Below, piece by piece: positions 1 through 8,637 of a stretch of DNA of 64,000 nt (the first letter of the stretch is position 1; the number at the start of each line of letters is the position of its first letter). The notes beneath the pieces were generated by a model, which worked only from the letters and a program-made list of their open reading frames with translations, ran no database searches and was not told the origin of the DNA. Both the position numbers and the translations under genes were made by a program. The stretch comes from CADEED01 sp039931065 (GTDB taxonomy: Bacteria; Pseudomonadota; Gammaproteobacteria; Steroidobacterales; Steroidobacteraceae): NCBI GenBank assembly GCA_039931065.1, contig JBDTSP010000019.1, positions 1-64,000 on the forward strand, in the 5' to 3' direction.

Positions 1-15
1 TAGGGTCCAATTCAA

Positions 16-2706
16 ATGAAGAGAATGCTCGTCAATGCAACTCAGCAAGAGGAGTTGCGCGTCGCGCTGGTTGATGGTCAGAAGCTGTTCGACCTTTCCA
101 TCGAAATTCCTTCCAAAGAACAAAAGAAAGCCAACATCTATAAAGGCCGGATCTCGCGCATCGAGCCCTCGCTCGAGGCCTGCTTCGTCGACTACGGTGC
201 GGAACGCCACGGCTTCCTGCCGCTGAAAGAAATCTCCAAGGACTACTTCCGGCAGAAGTCCGATGGCGGCCGCATGAACATGCGCGAGCTGCTGTCCGAA
301 GGCCAGGAAGTCATCGTCCAGGTCGAGAAGGAAGAACGCGGCAACAAGGGCGCCGCCCTCACCACGTTCATCTCCCTCGCCGGCCGCTTCCTCGTGCTGA
401 TGCCGAACAACCCGCGCGCGGGTGGTGTGTCGCGTCGCATCGAAGGCGAGGACCGCGACCAGATGCGCCAGGTGATGGACGAACTCGTCATCCCCGACGG
501 CATGGGCGCCATCGTGCGCACCGCCGGTGTCGGCCGGGCTGCCGCCGAGCTGCAATGGGACCTCGACAACCTCAAAGGCCAATGGGACCAGATCGACGCG
601 GCCACCAAGGACCGCCAGGCCCCTTACCTCGTGTATCGCGAAAGCGATGCGGTTACCCGCTCGTTGCGCGACTACCTCGCCGACGACATCGGTGAAGTGC
701 TGGTCGATGACGACGCCACGTTCGCCACCGCGCAGGAGTACATGACGCGCTTCATGCCGCCCGACGCGCAAAAACGCCTCAAGCGTTACACCGACGACAT
801 CGCGCTGTTCACCCGCTTCCAGATTGAGAGCCAGATCGAATCGGCGTACGCGCACAAGGTGGAGCTGCCCTCGGGCGGATCCATCGTGGTCGACTACACC
901 GAGGCGCTGGTGTCGATCGACATCAACTCCGCGCGTGCCACGCGCGGCGGCGATATCGAAACCACCGCGACGAACACCAACCTCGAAGCCGCCGATGAAA
1001 TCGCCCGCCAGCTGCGCATCCGCGACATCGGCGGCCTGATCGTCATCGACTTCATCGACATGGAGTCGCCCAAGAACCAGCGCGACGTCGAAGACCGGTT
1101 GCGCGATGCGGTCAAGATGGACCGCGCGCGTATCCAGATCGGGCGCCTGTCGCGTTTCGGTCTGCTCGAGATGTCGCGGCAGCGCCTGCGCCCCTCGCTC
1201 GGCGACTCGAGTCACCTCGTCTGCCCCCGCTGCACGGGCATCGGCAGCATTCGTTCCGTCGAATCCATGACGCTCGCGATCCTGCGCCTCATCGGCGAGG
1301 AAGCGCGCAAGGACAAGACCGCGCAGATCGTCGCGCAGGTACCGGTGGAAGTGGCTACCTACCTCATGAACGAAAAGCGCGAGTGGCTGCGCACGCTCGA
1401 AGACAAGAGTTCGGTCGATCTCATGATCGTGCCGAACCCGCACATCCAGACGCCGGAGTATTCGATCAAGCGCGTCCGCTCGGATGAGCTCGACCTGCCC
1501 GAAAACAAGCAGCTCAGCTACAAGATGCCCGAGCGTCCGCAAGTGACCGATCCGACCGGCACCCGTGACGTAAAGCCGGTGCTCGAGCCGGCCGCCGTCA
1601 TTCCAACCGCGCCAACCACCTCCGCTCCGGTGGTCGTGCACGTGCCGGCAGCGGTGGCCGCGGCTCCCGCAGCGCCAGTGGCGCCGCCCGCCGGGCTCGG
1701 TTTCTGGGCCCGTCTCGCCTATCTATTCACCGGCAAGGCGCCGGAAGGTGCAGCGCCCGCGGCGGCCTCGGCCCCGTCCCGCGGCGAACCGCGCCGCGAC
1801 GGTAACCGTGATCGCGACCGCAATCGTCCGGGCGGCCGTCATCGTGACGGCGAACGTGACCGCAGCCGTGGCACCCAGGGACGTGATCGCAACAACCGTC
1901 ATGGCAGTCGCGACGCAGGCAGCCGTGAAGGGGGTAACCGCGAAACCGGCAACCGTGAGGGTGGCAACCGTGAAGGCGGCGAACGTGGTGGACGGGATCG
2001 TCACCGCGAACACGGCCGTGACCGCGAGGCTTCACGCGAACCGAAACGCGACGCAGCGCCCCGCGATCAGGCGACGCCGCGCGAACCGCAGGCGCCCCGT
2101 GACCCGCAGCGTGATGCCCAGCGAGAAGCCGAACGCCAGGCGCAACGCGAGCGCAATCGTGAGCGTCAGCGCGAACAACAGGCCGCGGCAGCCGCGAATC
2201 CGGCGATTCCAGCCATTCCGAGCGCCGTACCCGTCGCGGGCGCTGCCGATAGTGCCGGCGATGCGCAACCGTCATTCGAGGCGGGCACGGACAACGGCCC
2301 GGCGCAGGACGGAGCGCGCGGTGATGGTCGCGCACGCCGCGGTCGTCGCCGTGGACGTCGTGGCGGCGGTCGCAATCGTGATGCGGGCCAGCCCAATGAG
2401 GCTAGCGGTGAATCCGGCGAAGGCAACTTCGCAGGGGCACGCGAGGCGTCCGACGAGGAGCGCGAATTCCACGCGCAGATGAGCAATGGCAATCGCGGCG
2501 AGAGTCACGATCAGGGTAGCTACGAATCCGCAGCACCACGCGAGTCTGCGCCGGAACAACGCTCGCAGGAGCCACGCGAATCCGCGCCGCGCGAACAGCA
2601 GTCGTCGCAGGCGCCGCTCGATCTGCCGCCGCCCCCGCCGAGCAAACCGTTCGTCGTGTGGTCGTCGTCGCCGTCCGAATCGGACGGCACTCGCCGCGAC
2701 GAATAG
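16..2706 (+). CDS. rne: Ribonuclease E
   Basis: Endonuclease that starts mRNA decay and matures rRNA and tRNA at the inner membrane. The N-terminus (MKRMLVNATQQEELRVALVDG) is the RNase E/G signature, followed by an S1 domain (about 38-125) and the DNase I-like catalytic region. Catalytic metal ligands match D302 (SIDIN) and D345 (VIDFID); the zinc-link motif CPRC is at 403-406. After about residue 520 the protein becomes low-complexity, Pro/Ala- and Arg-rich, as in the degradosome-scaffold half of RNase E, and ends in a VVWS tail often seen in gammaproteobacterial RNase E. At 896 residues it is somewhat shorter than the E. coli protein (1061). The promoter and 5' UTR lie outside the window. 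Confidence 0.97.
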   Translation: MKRMLVNATQQEELRVALVDGQKLFDLSIEIPSKEQKKANIYKGRISRIEPSLEACFVDYGAERHGFLPLKEISKDYFRQKSDGGRMNMRELLSEGQEVIVQVEKEERGNKGAALTTFISLAGRFLVLMPNNPRAGGVSRRIEGEDRDQMRQVMDELVIPDGMGAIVRTAGVGRAAAELQWDLDNLKGQWDQIDAATKDRQAPYLVYRESDAVTRSLRDYLADDIGEVLVDDDATFATAQEYMTRFMPPDAQKRLKRYTDDIALFTRFQIESQIESAYAHKVELPSGGSIVVDYTEALVSIDINSARATRGGDIETTATNTNLEAADEIARQLRIRDIGGLIVIDFIDMESPKNQRDVEDRLRDAVKMDRARIQIGRLSRFGLLEMSRQRLRPSLGDSSHLVCPRCTGIGSIRSVESMTLAILRLIGEEARKDKTAQIVAQVPVEVATYLMNEKREWLRTLEDKSSVDLMIVPNPHIQTPEYSIKRVRSDELDLPENKQLSYKMPERPQVTDPTGTRDVKPVLEPAAVIPTAPTTSAPVVVHVPAAVAAAPAAPVAPPAGLGFWARLAYLFTGKAPEGAAPAAASAPSRGEPRRDGNRDRDRNRPGGRHRDGERDRSRGTQGRDRNNRHGSRDAGSREGGNRETGNREGGNREGGERGGRDRHREHGRDREASREPKRDAAPRDQATPREPQAPRDPQRDAQREAERQAQRERNRERQREQQAAAAANPAIPAIPSAVPVAGAADSAGDAQPSFEAGTDNGPAQDGARGDGRARRGRRRGRRGGGRNRDAGQPNEASGESGEGNFAGAREASDEEREFHAQMSNGNRGESHDQGSYESAAPRESAPEQRSQEPRESAPREQQSSQAPLDLPPPPPSKPFVVWSSSPSESDGTRRDE
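1918..1992 (+). repeat. Five tandem 15-nt units in rne coding for Gly-Asn-Arg-Glu-Gly-type repeats
   Basis: Five imperfect in-frame 15-base units encode GSREG, GNRET, GNREG, GNREG and GERGG inside the Arg-rich RNA-binding region of RNase E. Units differ mainly at third codon positions. The repeat is likely prone to unit gain or loss. Confidence 0.8.
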
Positions 2707-2718
2707 TCAGGCCGAATG

Positions 2719-2754
2719 AAAGGCCCGCGCGCCGCAAGGCGCGCGGGCCTTTTT
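2719..2754. terminator. Intrinsic terminator of rne, probably bidirectional
   Basis: A GC-rich stem (AAAGGCCCGCGCGCC, loop GCAA, then the complement) is followed by a T run on the plus strand and has an A run on its left side. It starts 12 bases after the rne stop codon and ends at the stop codon of the converging phosphatase gene, so it can serve both. Confidence 0.9.
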
Positions 2755-3236
2755 CATTGCTGGCCGCCGCCGGACATCTTTGTCAGCAAGCCGCGTGCGC
2801 CAGCTTCGCAAAGATCGAGGACCCGCTCGAAATCCTCGACTCCCCCGTAGTAGGGATCAGGCACTTCCGCAAAACCGCTGTCGGGCGCGAAACCGAGGAA
2901 TAACCCGACGTTGGCGGTCGCGGTGCGCGGCCGCTGGCGTTCGAGTTCGGCGAGATTGGCGCAATCCATCGCGAGCACGTAGTCGAAACGCTCGAAGTCG
3001 TCGGCGCTGACCTGGCGCGCACGTTGCGACGACAGGTCGAAACCGCGCCGGCGAGCCGCGGCCACGGTGCGCCGGTCGGGCGGCTCACCGACGTGGTAGT
3101 TAGCCGTGCCGGCCGAATCCACCGCCAGCGGGAGTTCCGGATAGTCGCGCGTCGCGATGGCGCGCAACACCCCTTCGGCGGTTGGCGATCGGCAGATGTT
3201 TCCAAGGCATACGAACAGCACTCTTTTTTTGTTCAT
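2754..3236 (-). CDS. Low-molecular-weight protein-tyrosine phosphatase
   Basis: Cytosolic phosphatase of the LMW-PTP family, which dephosphorylates phosphotyrosine on proteins or small substrates. The P-loop is C10-LGNIC-R16 (CX5R plus Ser), and the general-acid loop is D127-P-Y-Y. About 160 residues is the usual size. I chose the ATG at 3236 because the P-loop then sits at residue 10 as in the family; an upstream in-frame ATG would add 13 unrelated residues. The start overlaps by one base the stop of the upstream small membrane-protein ORF (TGATG), suggesting coupling. Wzb-type partners act with a Wzc kinase, but no capsule genes are nearby, so the substrate is unknown. Confidence 0.92.
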   Translation of the reverse strand: MNKKRVLFVCLGNICRSPTAEGVLRAIATRDYPELPLAVDSAGTANYHVGEPPDRRTVAAARRRGFDLSSQRARQVSADDFERFDYVLAMDCANLAELERQRPRTATANVGLFLGFAPDSGFAEVPDPYYGGVEDFERVLDLCEAGARGLLTKMSGGGQQ

Positions 3237-3445
3237 CACTTCAGTTGACGGCTTCCTGCCGCGTTGAATTTCCAATCACCACCCAGCGGCCTTCTTCGGC
3301 CAGATTCTCGGACGAAAACGGACGCTTCAGGACACGCTGCGAAACGGCGTCTGGCATCGAGGCCGACATTGGTCGCCCCCCCCTCGAGCGCGAGGACCGC
3401 GGCAAACACCACCGCGATGACTAACAGGAAAATCAACGCGACCAT
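3236..3445 (-). CDS. Small single-span membrane protein, possibly frameshifted
   Basis: A 69-residue ORF with a strong hydrophobic N-terminus (VALIFLLVIAVVFAAVLAL) reads as one membrane helix. Its ATG is preceded by a good Shine-Dalgarno stretch (GGGGGG, 6 bases upstream), and its stop overlaps the phosphatase start. I do not recognise a family. The downstream half has poor third-position GC, whereas the +1 frame from a G8 tract (3378-3385 region) reads a more protein-like tail ending in GRWVVIGNSTRQEAVN with its stop at 3241. A slip or sequencing error in the G8 run is therefore possible. Confidence 0.5.
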   Translation of the reverse strand: MVALIFLLVIAVVFAAVLALEGGATNVGLDARRRFAACPEASVFVRESGRRRPLGGDWKFNAAGSRQLK

Positions 3446-3636
3446 CTTTGACCCCCCAGGCAGTAGCAAGGCGCATGTTGCCCGGTCGAGGTCATCACCG
3501 GAAGAAATCCGGCAAGTCGTGGAATCCGCTACCGCAGGGAACCATATGCGTGACTGCGCGCACAGAACAGGTTGTTGGCGACCACTTGGCGCCGCTTTGA
3601 GACAGGTTCCGACTCCACTTGCGCCTCCGGCGTGGG

Positions 3637-3642
3637 TATAAA
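3637..3642 (+). promoter_or_regulatory. -10-like box TATAAA at leaderless distance
   Basis: TATAAA ends five bases before the ATG of the downstream lipoprotein gene, so a start site at normal spacing would fall on the start codon. No Shine-Dalgarno sequence lies between. I see no convincing -35 hexamer. Confidence 0.4.
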
Positions 3643-3647
3643 GCCGT

Positions 3648-5888
3648 ATGAGACATTTCGCGCCGAAACTGACCCTGACAATTCTGACCGCCGTGGCACT
3701 GGTTGCCTGCGGCGGCGGCGGCGGCGGCAGCAGTGGCGGTGGCGGCGCCGTCAACAATCCACCGACCGCCAACGCCGGCGCTAACCAGACGGTCAACGGC
3801 AACGCCACCGTCACCCTGAACGGCACGGCCAGCGCCGACAGCGACGGCACGCTCGCGGGTTACGCCTGGACACAAATCGCAGGTACCGTGGTTACGCTCT
3901 CCGGCGGCGCGACGTCGCAGCCAACATTTGTCGCTCCCGACGTCGCGGTCGCGACTACGCTCACTTTTTCGCTCATCGTCACCGACAATCGCTTCGCCAG
4001 CAGCAGCGCGTCCACGGTCAACGTCGTCGTGAACCCGGCGCCGAACAACCTGCCCACCGCGAACGCCGGCGCCGATCAGTCGATCACCGCAGGTTTCATC
4101 GCGACGCTGAACGGCGCGGCCAGCGCCGACAGCGATGGCAGCGTCGCGAGTTACGCGTGGACGCAGACCGCGGGCACGGCGGTCACGCTCAGCGGCGGTA
4201 CGACCGCACTGCCGACATTCACGGCGCCGTCGGTCGTCGCCGCCACCACCCTCACCTTTTCACTCGTCGTGACCGACAACCGCGGCGGCGCAAGCACCGC
4301 GGATACCGCCAATGTCGTGATCAATCCGCCGCTGGCGGGCACCACCAACGTCGTCGGTACGGTCACGTTCGTCCGCATCCCGACGACCTCTTTGAACGGA
4401 CTGGACTACGCCTCACCGCAGAACCAGCCGGCGCGCGGGGTGCTGGTACGTGCGCGCAACACAAACGATCAGTCACTGCTCGCCAGCGCCACCACGGGCA
4501 ACAACGGCGCCTATGTGCTGAACGTGAACAACAGCACGCCGATCCGGATCGAAGTCGTTTCGCAGATGACGCGCACGGGCACTCTGCCCAACTGGAATTT
4601 CCGTGTGCAGAACGGCATCGTGGGCAACGCGCCGTATGTCTACAGCGACGGCGTTTCTTTCGATTCGAGTGCCGTTGGCGCACGTAATGTGAACATTCCC
4701 TCGGGCTTCAACGCGGCAGGCGCGGTCACCGGCACACGCGCATCGGCACCGTTCGCGATCCTCGATACGGTCTACCAGGGTGTGCAGACCATTCTCGGCG
4801 CCGCGCCGACGACTAACTTCCCGGCGCTGGTGCTCGACTGGGAGGCTTCCAATCCGGCCGGCGAAACTTTTTTCACCGCCTCCCCCATCCAGAACATCGT
4901 GCTTTCGGCCGATGTGGCGGCCGACACCGACGAATTCGATCAACACGTGATCGCGCATGAATTCGGTCACTACGTCGAATTCAACTACTCGCGCGCCGAC
5001 AACATCGGCGGCGGTCACGGCCTCGGCGACAAACTCGACATCCGCACCGCTTTCGGCGAAGGGTTCGGCTACGCGTTCGCGGCCATCGTGTTGAACGATC
5101 CAATCGCGCGTGACACCGCCATTCAGGGCAACAACCGATTCACCAGCCGGTTCGATATCGACGACAACCCGCCGGCGCCGAACGACCCGGAGGGTTGCTG
5201 GTGCAGCGAGTCTTCCGTGTGGTCAATCCTCTGGGACGTGTTCGACGGGGGCGCCGAAGCGAACGATACCGTCGCGTTGGGTTTCGCACCAATGTGGTCG
5301 GTGCTGACCAACGCGCAGAGGGACACCCCGGCTTTCACCAGCATCTTCAGTTTCATCACCGCACTCAAGGCCGCGAACCCCACCTCGGCGACGGCGATCG
5401 ATACGCTGGTGGCCGCGCAGAACATCACCACGGCGACGATGGACGCATTCGGTTCGACCGAGACACATGTGCCCACCGGTGTCCCGTCGATCGGCGCTCT
5501 GCCCGTTTATGCCAACGCAACCGTCGGCGGTGGCGCGGTGGTCCTGCAGAACATCAATGACAAAGGTCTCTACAACACCATCGGGAACCACCGGTTCGTC
5601 AAGCTCACGGTGGCCGCGGCCCAACTCGTCACGATCACCGTGACTACGTCCAACCCGAATGCCAACGCCGATCCGGATTTCCAGTTGTTCCGAAAGGGAG
5701 TCAACCAGATCGCGTTTCCCGGTGGCCAGGGTTCGAGTGTGGGCGTTGAAACTTTTCCGATCACGCTGCAGCCGGGCATCTATGTTCTCGACGTCTACGA
5801 CTGCGCCAATGGCTGCCTGCCACCTGATCCGGGCGACCCGTCAAATGGCACTCCCGGCGACTACGCTTTGACCGTGACGATCAACTAG
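3648..5888 (+). CDS. Lipoprotein with two PKD/Ig-like domains and a zinc metalloprotease-like domain
   Basis: Exported lipoprotein: signal peptide with lipobox LVAC (Cys21), followed by a Gly/Ser linker. Two tandem PKD-type domains follow (about 37-128 and 132-225; both open with PTANAGA and contain LNG-ASADSDG). Next comes a stretch with a carboxypeptidase-regulatory-like look (about 229-330), then a gluzincin-type zinc site H437-E-F-G-H441 with a possible third ligand E471 in GEGFG. The C-terminus (DPDFQLFRKG and LDVYDC) resembles bacterial pre-peptidase C-terminal domains. I infer a cell-surface or secreted peptidase anchored by lipid; the substrate is unknown. The start codon lies directly after a TATAAA box with no ribosome-binding site. 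The next gene starts seven bases downstream and also encodes a lipoprotein. Confidence 0.8.
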   Translation: MRHFAPKLTLTILTAVALVACGGGGGGSSGGGGAVNNPPTANAGANQTVNGNATVTLNGTASADSDGTLAGYAWTQIAGTVVTLSGGATSQPTFVAPDVAVATTLTFSLIVTDNRFASSSASTVNVVVNPAPNNLPTANAGADQSITAGFIATLNGAASADSDGSVASYAWTQTAGTAVTLSGGTTALPTFTAPSVVAATTLTFSLVVTDNRGGASTADTANVVINPPLAGTTNVVGTVTFVRIPTTSLNGLDYASPQNQPARGVLVRARNTNDQSLLASATTGNNGAYVLNVNNSTPIRIEVVSQMTRTGTLPNWNFRVQNGIVGNAPYVYSDGVSFDSSAVGARNVNIPSGFNAAGAVTGTRASAPFAILDTVYQGVQTILGAAPTTNFPALVLDWEASNPAGETFFTASPIQNIVLSADVAADTDEFDQHVIAHEFGHYVEFNYSRADNIGGGHGLGDKLDIRTAFGEGFGYAFAAIVLNDPIARDTAIQGNNRFTSRFDIDDNPPAPNDPEGCWCSESSVWSILWDVFDGGAEANDTVALGFAPMWSVLTNAQRDTPAFTSIFSFITALKAANPTSATAIDTLVAAQNITTATMDAFGSTETHVPTGVPSIGALPVYANATVGGGAVVLQNINDKGLYNTIGNHRFVKLTVAAAQLVTITVTTSNPNANADPDFQLFRKGVNQIAFPGGQGSSVGVETFPITLQPGIYVLDVYDCANGCLPPDPGDPSNGTPGDYALTVTIN

Positions 5889-5894
5889 GGGCGA

Positions 5895-6563
5895 ATGAAC
5901 ATGCCGACTCACAGACTCGACGTTGCGATCCGCACACTGGCCGGCACGACCTTGTTAGTCGCGCTGCTCGCCGGCTGCGGCCATTCCGCGACGCCCGAAG
6001 CCGTCCCGGCGCCCCCGCCCGCCGCGGCCGAAACTCCCATGACGACCTCGCCAGACGCGCAGATGTCGGCCAATCCCACCGAGGTGCCAGGCGCCCCTGC
6101 GCAACCAGCGGCTGCTGCTCCTCCCCCGCAGGAACCAGCCGCGACGCCCACACCCGCCGCCAGCAATGAGCCGAAACTCGATTCGATGAGCGCGGCGAAG
6201 GCCAGCGCCAAGATCAGCGTGCCGGTTAATTTGCGCTATCAATTTGACGGTCCGGTGCTGCCGAACCAGCCGGTGATGCTGCATCTGGCGGTCGTACCGC
6301 GCGTGGCGGGCTCGAAGCTCACTGTCAGCGTCAACCCGGTCGCGGGTGTGCGGATGGACGCCGCTGCGCTTACCGTCCAGAAAGTGGCTGCCGACGGCGT
6401 CTATCGCCAGCAAATGTCGATCACCGCGGCCGACAGCGCCCCCGCCGAGCTGCGCGTGATGGTCACCATGGACATGGATCAGGGCAAGGCTTTCGGCTTC
6501 TTCACCGTGCCGCTCGCGGGCGGAACGGCTGCACAAAAACAGAATTCCGTAAAACAGCGCTGA
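5895..6563 (+). CDS. Pro/Ala-rich lipoprotein of unknown function
   Basis: The signal peptide ends in the lipobox LLAGC (Cys28). A disordered Pro/Ala-rich segment (about 33-95) precedes a beta-rich C-terminal domain (about 105-220) that I do not recognise (LRYQFDGPVLPNQPVMLHL onward). AGGGGCGA lies just before the ATG at 5895, and an ATG six bases later is better spaced, so either may be used. The gene is very likely cotranscribed with the metalloprotease lipoprotein ahead of it. One Leu TTA codon occurs in a TTG-TTA-G context, a pattern repeated across the window. Confidence 0.75.
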   Translation: MNMPTHRLDVAIRTLAGTTLLVALLAGCGHSATPEAVPAPPPAAAETPMTTSPDAQMSANPTEVPGAPAQPAAAAPPPQEPAATPTPAASNEPKLDSMSAAKASAKISVPVNLRYQFDGPVLPNQPVMLHLAVVPRVAGSKLTVSVNPVAGVRMDAAALTVQKVAADGVYRQQMSITAADSAPAELRVMVTMDMDQGKAFGFFTVPLAGGTAAQKQNSVKQR

Positions 6564-6584
6564 CCGGGAATGCGTCGGCGCGCG

Positions 6585-6590
6585 TAAACT
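6585..6590 (+). promoter_or_regulatory. -10-like box TAAACT at leaderless distance
   Basis: TAAACT ends seven bases before the GTG start of the diguanylate cyclase gene, with no Shine-Dalgarno motif between. CTGACC at 6560-6565 could be a -35 with a long 19-base spacer. Confidence 0.4.
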
Positions 6591-6597
6591 ACGTGCC

Positions 6598-8544
6598 GTG
6601 ATTCGCCCGAACAGCGCCAAGGCCTACCCGCGTAATGTTTGGCGTCCGGGATGGCTCCTGGCGCTGGCCGCCTGCGTCGCACCCTCCGTAAACGCGGCCT
6701 GCGTAGGCGGGCAAACCGGCGACCTTGCGGACCTCGAAGAACGCGCCTTCCGCGCACCCAGAACCGCGCTGCCCGAACTCGCCACCATCATTTCATCCTC
6801 GGCCGACATGCCGACCACGCGCCGCGCCGCGCTGCATGCCATGTCGGCGGATGCAGCGCGCCAGCTCGGCTTCAGCCGCCAGAGCATCACCGAGGCCGAC
6901 GCCGGTCTCGCGCTGCTGCCGGCCGGCGACTTGTCCGATCTCGCCGTGCGCATGCGTACCGTGCGCGCACTGGTGAGCACCAACGTCGGCGGCATCGATG
7001 CCGCGTCCGTCGAACTCACCCGGATAATCGATGCCGTCCAGGATCGTCCACTCGCCCTCGGCTGCGTCCTGCGCGATCGCGGCTGGCTCAACTTCCGCGA
7101 CGGCAATCCCGATCAGGCGCTCGACGACCTGCTGCGTGCGTACGCGTTACTGCGCCGGCATGCGAGCCGTGAAGAGGCCATGGTGGCGGCGGGCCGGCTG
7201 TCGATGGCGCAGTTCAGCGTCCGTGACTATCCGCAAGCACTGTCGCTGGTCGATGAAACAATCGCCTTCTTTCGCGAAGAGAAGGCGCAGATCCGTCTCG
7301 CCACCGCGCTCGATCGCCGCTCGGCCATCCTCAAGGCCGCAGGCCGGCTCGACGAAGCCTTGTTAGCCGCGACCGAAGCCCTGCGCATCCACGACACCAT
7401 CCTCGACCGCGTCGGCACTGGCCTGTCGCAGATGCGTATGTGCGGTGTCGAAATCGAACGCAACTCGCTCAAGCAGGCCGCGAGCTGGTGCGACCGCGCC
7501 GAACTCACGTTGAGCCAGACGAGCGGCATGGACGACAACGATTACCGCACGCTCGCGGCGTTGCGCGGACGGTTGTTCCTTGCGCTCGGGCGTTCGCGCG
7601 AAGCCGTCGAGCAGTTCGATCGCGCGATCGCGCCGGGCGGAGCGCAGCCGGCCGACGACATCGCCGAACTGTACGAACTCCGTTCGCGCGCTCACGCCGC
7701 GGTCGGCAACTATCCGGCGGCCTTCACCGATCAGGGTGAATACCTGCGGCGCATGCGCGAACAGGGCACGCTCGACCGCATCCGCGAAGTCGCGCACCTG
7801 CGCGTGCAATTCGAGAACGATCAGGAAAAGCAGAAGATCGTGCTGCTCGAGAAAGACAAAAAACTGGCCGAAGAAAGCTTGATGAGCCAGACGCGCAAGA
7901 CGCAGCTGGTGGCCATCGCCGGGCTCACCGGGCTGGTTACGGCTTTTTTCCTCGGCTATGCGTTGCTGTCGCATCGCCGCCATCGCGCCGAGCTGATCCG
8001 CCTGGCGGAGCGCGACGAACTGACCGGGCTGCTCAATCGACGCGCCATCGTGCGCAAGGCCGTCGAATATCTGTCACGCGCGCGCGAATCGAAAGGCACG
8101 CTGATCATCGGCCTGATCGATCTCGATCACTTCAAGTCGATCAACGATCGTTTCGGCCACGCGGTGGGCGATCAGCTGCTGCAGCGTTTCTCCGCGGCGC
8201 TGCGTTCCTCGCTGCACACGCGCGAGATCTTCGGCCGCTACGGTGGCGAGGAATTCCTGGTGTTGTTCCCCGACTGTTCGCTCGAACAGGCGCGGCAGGC
8301 CGCCGACCGGCTGCGCGGTGCGTTGCGCGATCAACGCATGCGTGTCGACGACCAGGATGTCGCGGTCACCATGAGCCTGGGCCTCGCGAGTTACGAATCG
8401 GGCGACGTGTTGTTCGACCAGGTCGCGCGGCGCGCCGATATCGCGTTGTATGTGGCGAAGACTCAAGGCCGCGATCGTGTCGAGGTCTTCAACCCTGCGC
8501 GGCATGGCAACCTTGCGGCGAATGCCGCGCAGCGCCAGAGATAA
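6598..8544 (+). CDS. Diguanylate cyclase with periplasmic TPR-like sensor
   Basis: Makes the second messenger c-di-GMP from two GTP. Order: signal peptide (cleavage near VNA-ACVG), a long helical TPR-like periplasmic region (about 35-400), a coiled segment, one membrane helix (about 435-457) and a cytoplasmic GGDEF domain. The active site is intact: metal-binding D in LIDLDHFKSIND and G549-G-E-E-F553. The product-inhibition I-site RxxD, expected five residues before GGEEF, reads HTRE, so feedback inhibition is probably absent. The start is GTG at 6598 with no Shine-Dalgarno but a TAAACT box seven bases upstream. The signal sensed is unknown; cotranscription with the two upstream lipoproteins is possible but not shown. 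Confidence 0.88.
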   Translation: MIRPNSAKAYPRNVWRPGWLLALAACVAPSVNAACVGGQTGDLADLEERAFRAPRTALPELATIISSSADMPTTRRAALHAMSADAARQLGFSRQSITEADAGLALLPAGDLSDLAVRMRTVRALVSTNVGGIDAASVELTRIIDAVQDRPLALGCVLRDRGWLNFRDGNPDQALDDLLRAYALLRRHASREEAMVAAGRLSMAQFSVRDYPQALSLVDETIAFFREEKAQIRLATALDRRSAILKAAGRLDEALLAATEALRIHDTILDRVGTGLSQMRMCGVEIERNSLKQAASWCDRAELTLSQTSGMDDNDYRTLAALRGRLFLALGRSREAVEQFDRAIAPGGAQPADDIAELYELRSRAHAAVGNYPAAFTDQGEYLRRMREQGTLDRIREVAHLRVQFENDQEKQKIVLLEKDKKLAEESLMSQTRKTQLVAIAGLTGLVTAFFLGYALLSHRRHRAELIRLAERDELTGLLNRRAIVRKAVEYLSRARESKGTLIIGLIDLDHFKSINDRFGHAVGDQLLQRFSAALRSSLHTREIFGRYGGEEFLVLFPDCSLEQARQAADRLRGALRDQRMRVDDQDVAVTMSLGLASYESGDVLFDQVARRADIALYVAKTQGRDRVEVFNPARHGNLAANAAQRQR

Positions 8545-8547
8545 GCG

Positions 8548-8637
8548 GTGGTGCCGGGTGGGGGTTCTCGGGGTTGGGCCGCCGAACGCTGGGCGCCAAC
8601 CTCGACCTCAACCCCGAGAACCCCCACCCGGCACCAC
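8548..8637. repeat. 29-bp perfect inverted repeat between convergent genes
   Basis: Arms 8548-8576 and 8609-8637 are exact reverse complements over 29 bases (core GTGCCGGGTGGGGG), with a 32-base loop. The element fills the gap between the diguanylate cyclase stop and the MOSC gene stop. No T tract follows either arm, so it is not a classic intrinsic terminator, although it could block transcription from both sides. It may be one copy of a dispersed palindromic repeat. Confidence 0.9.
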
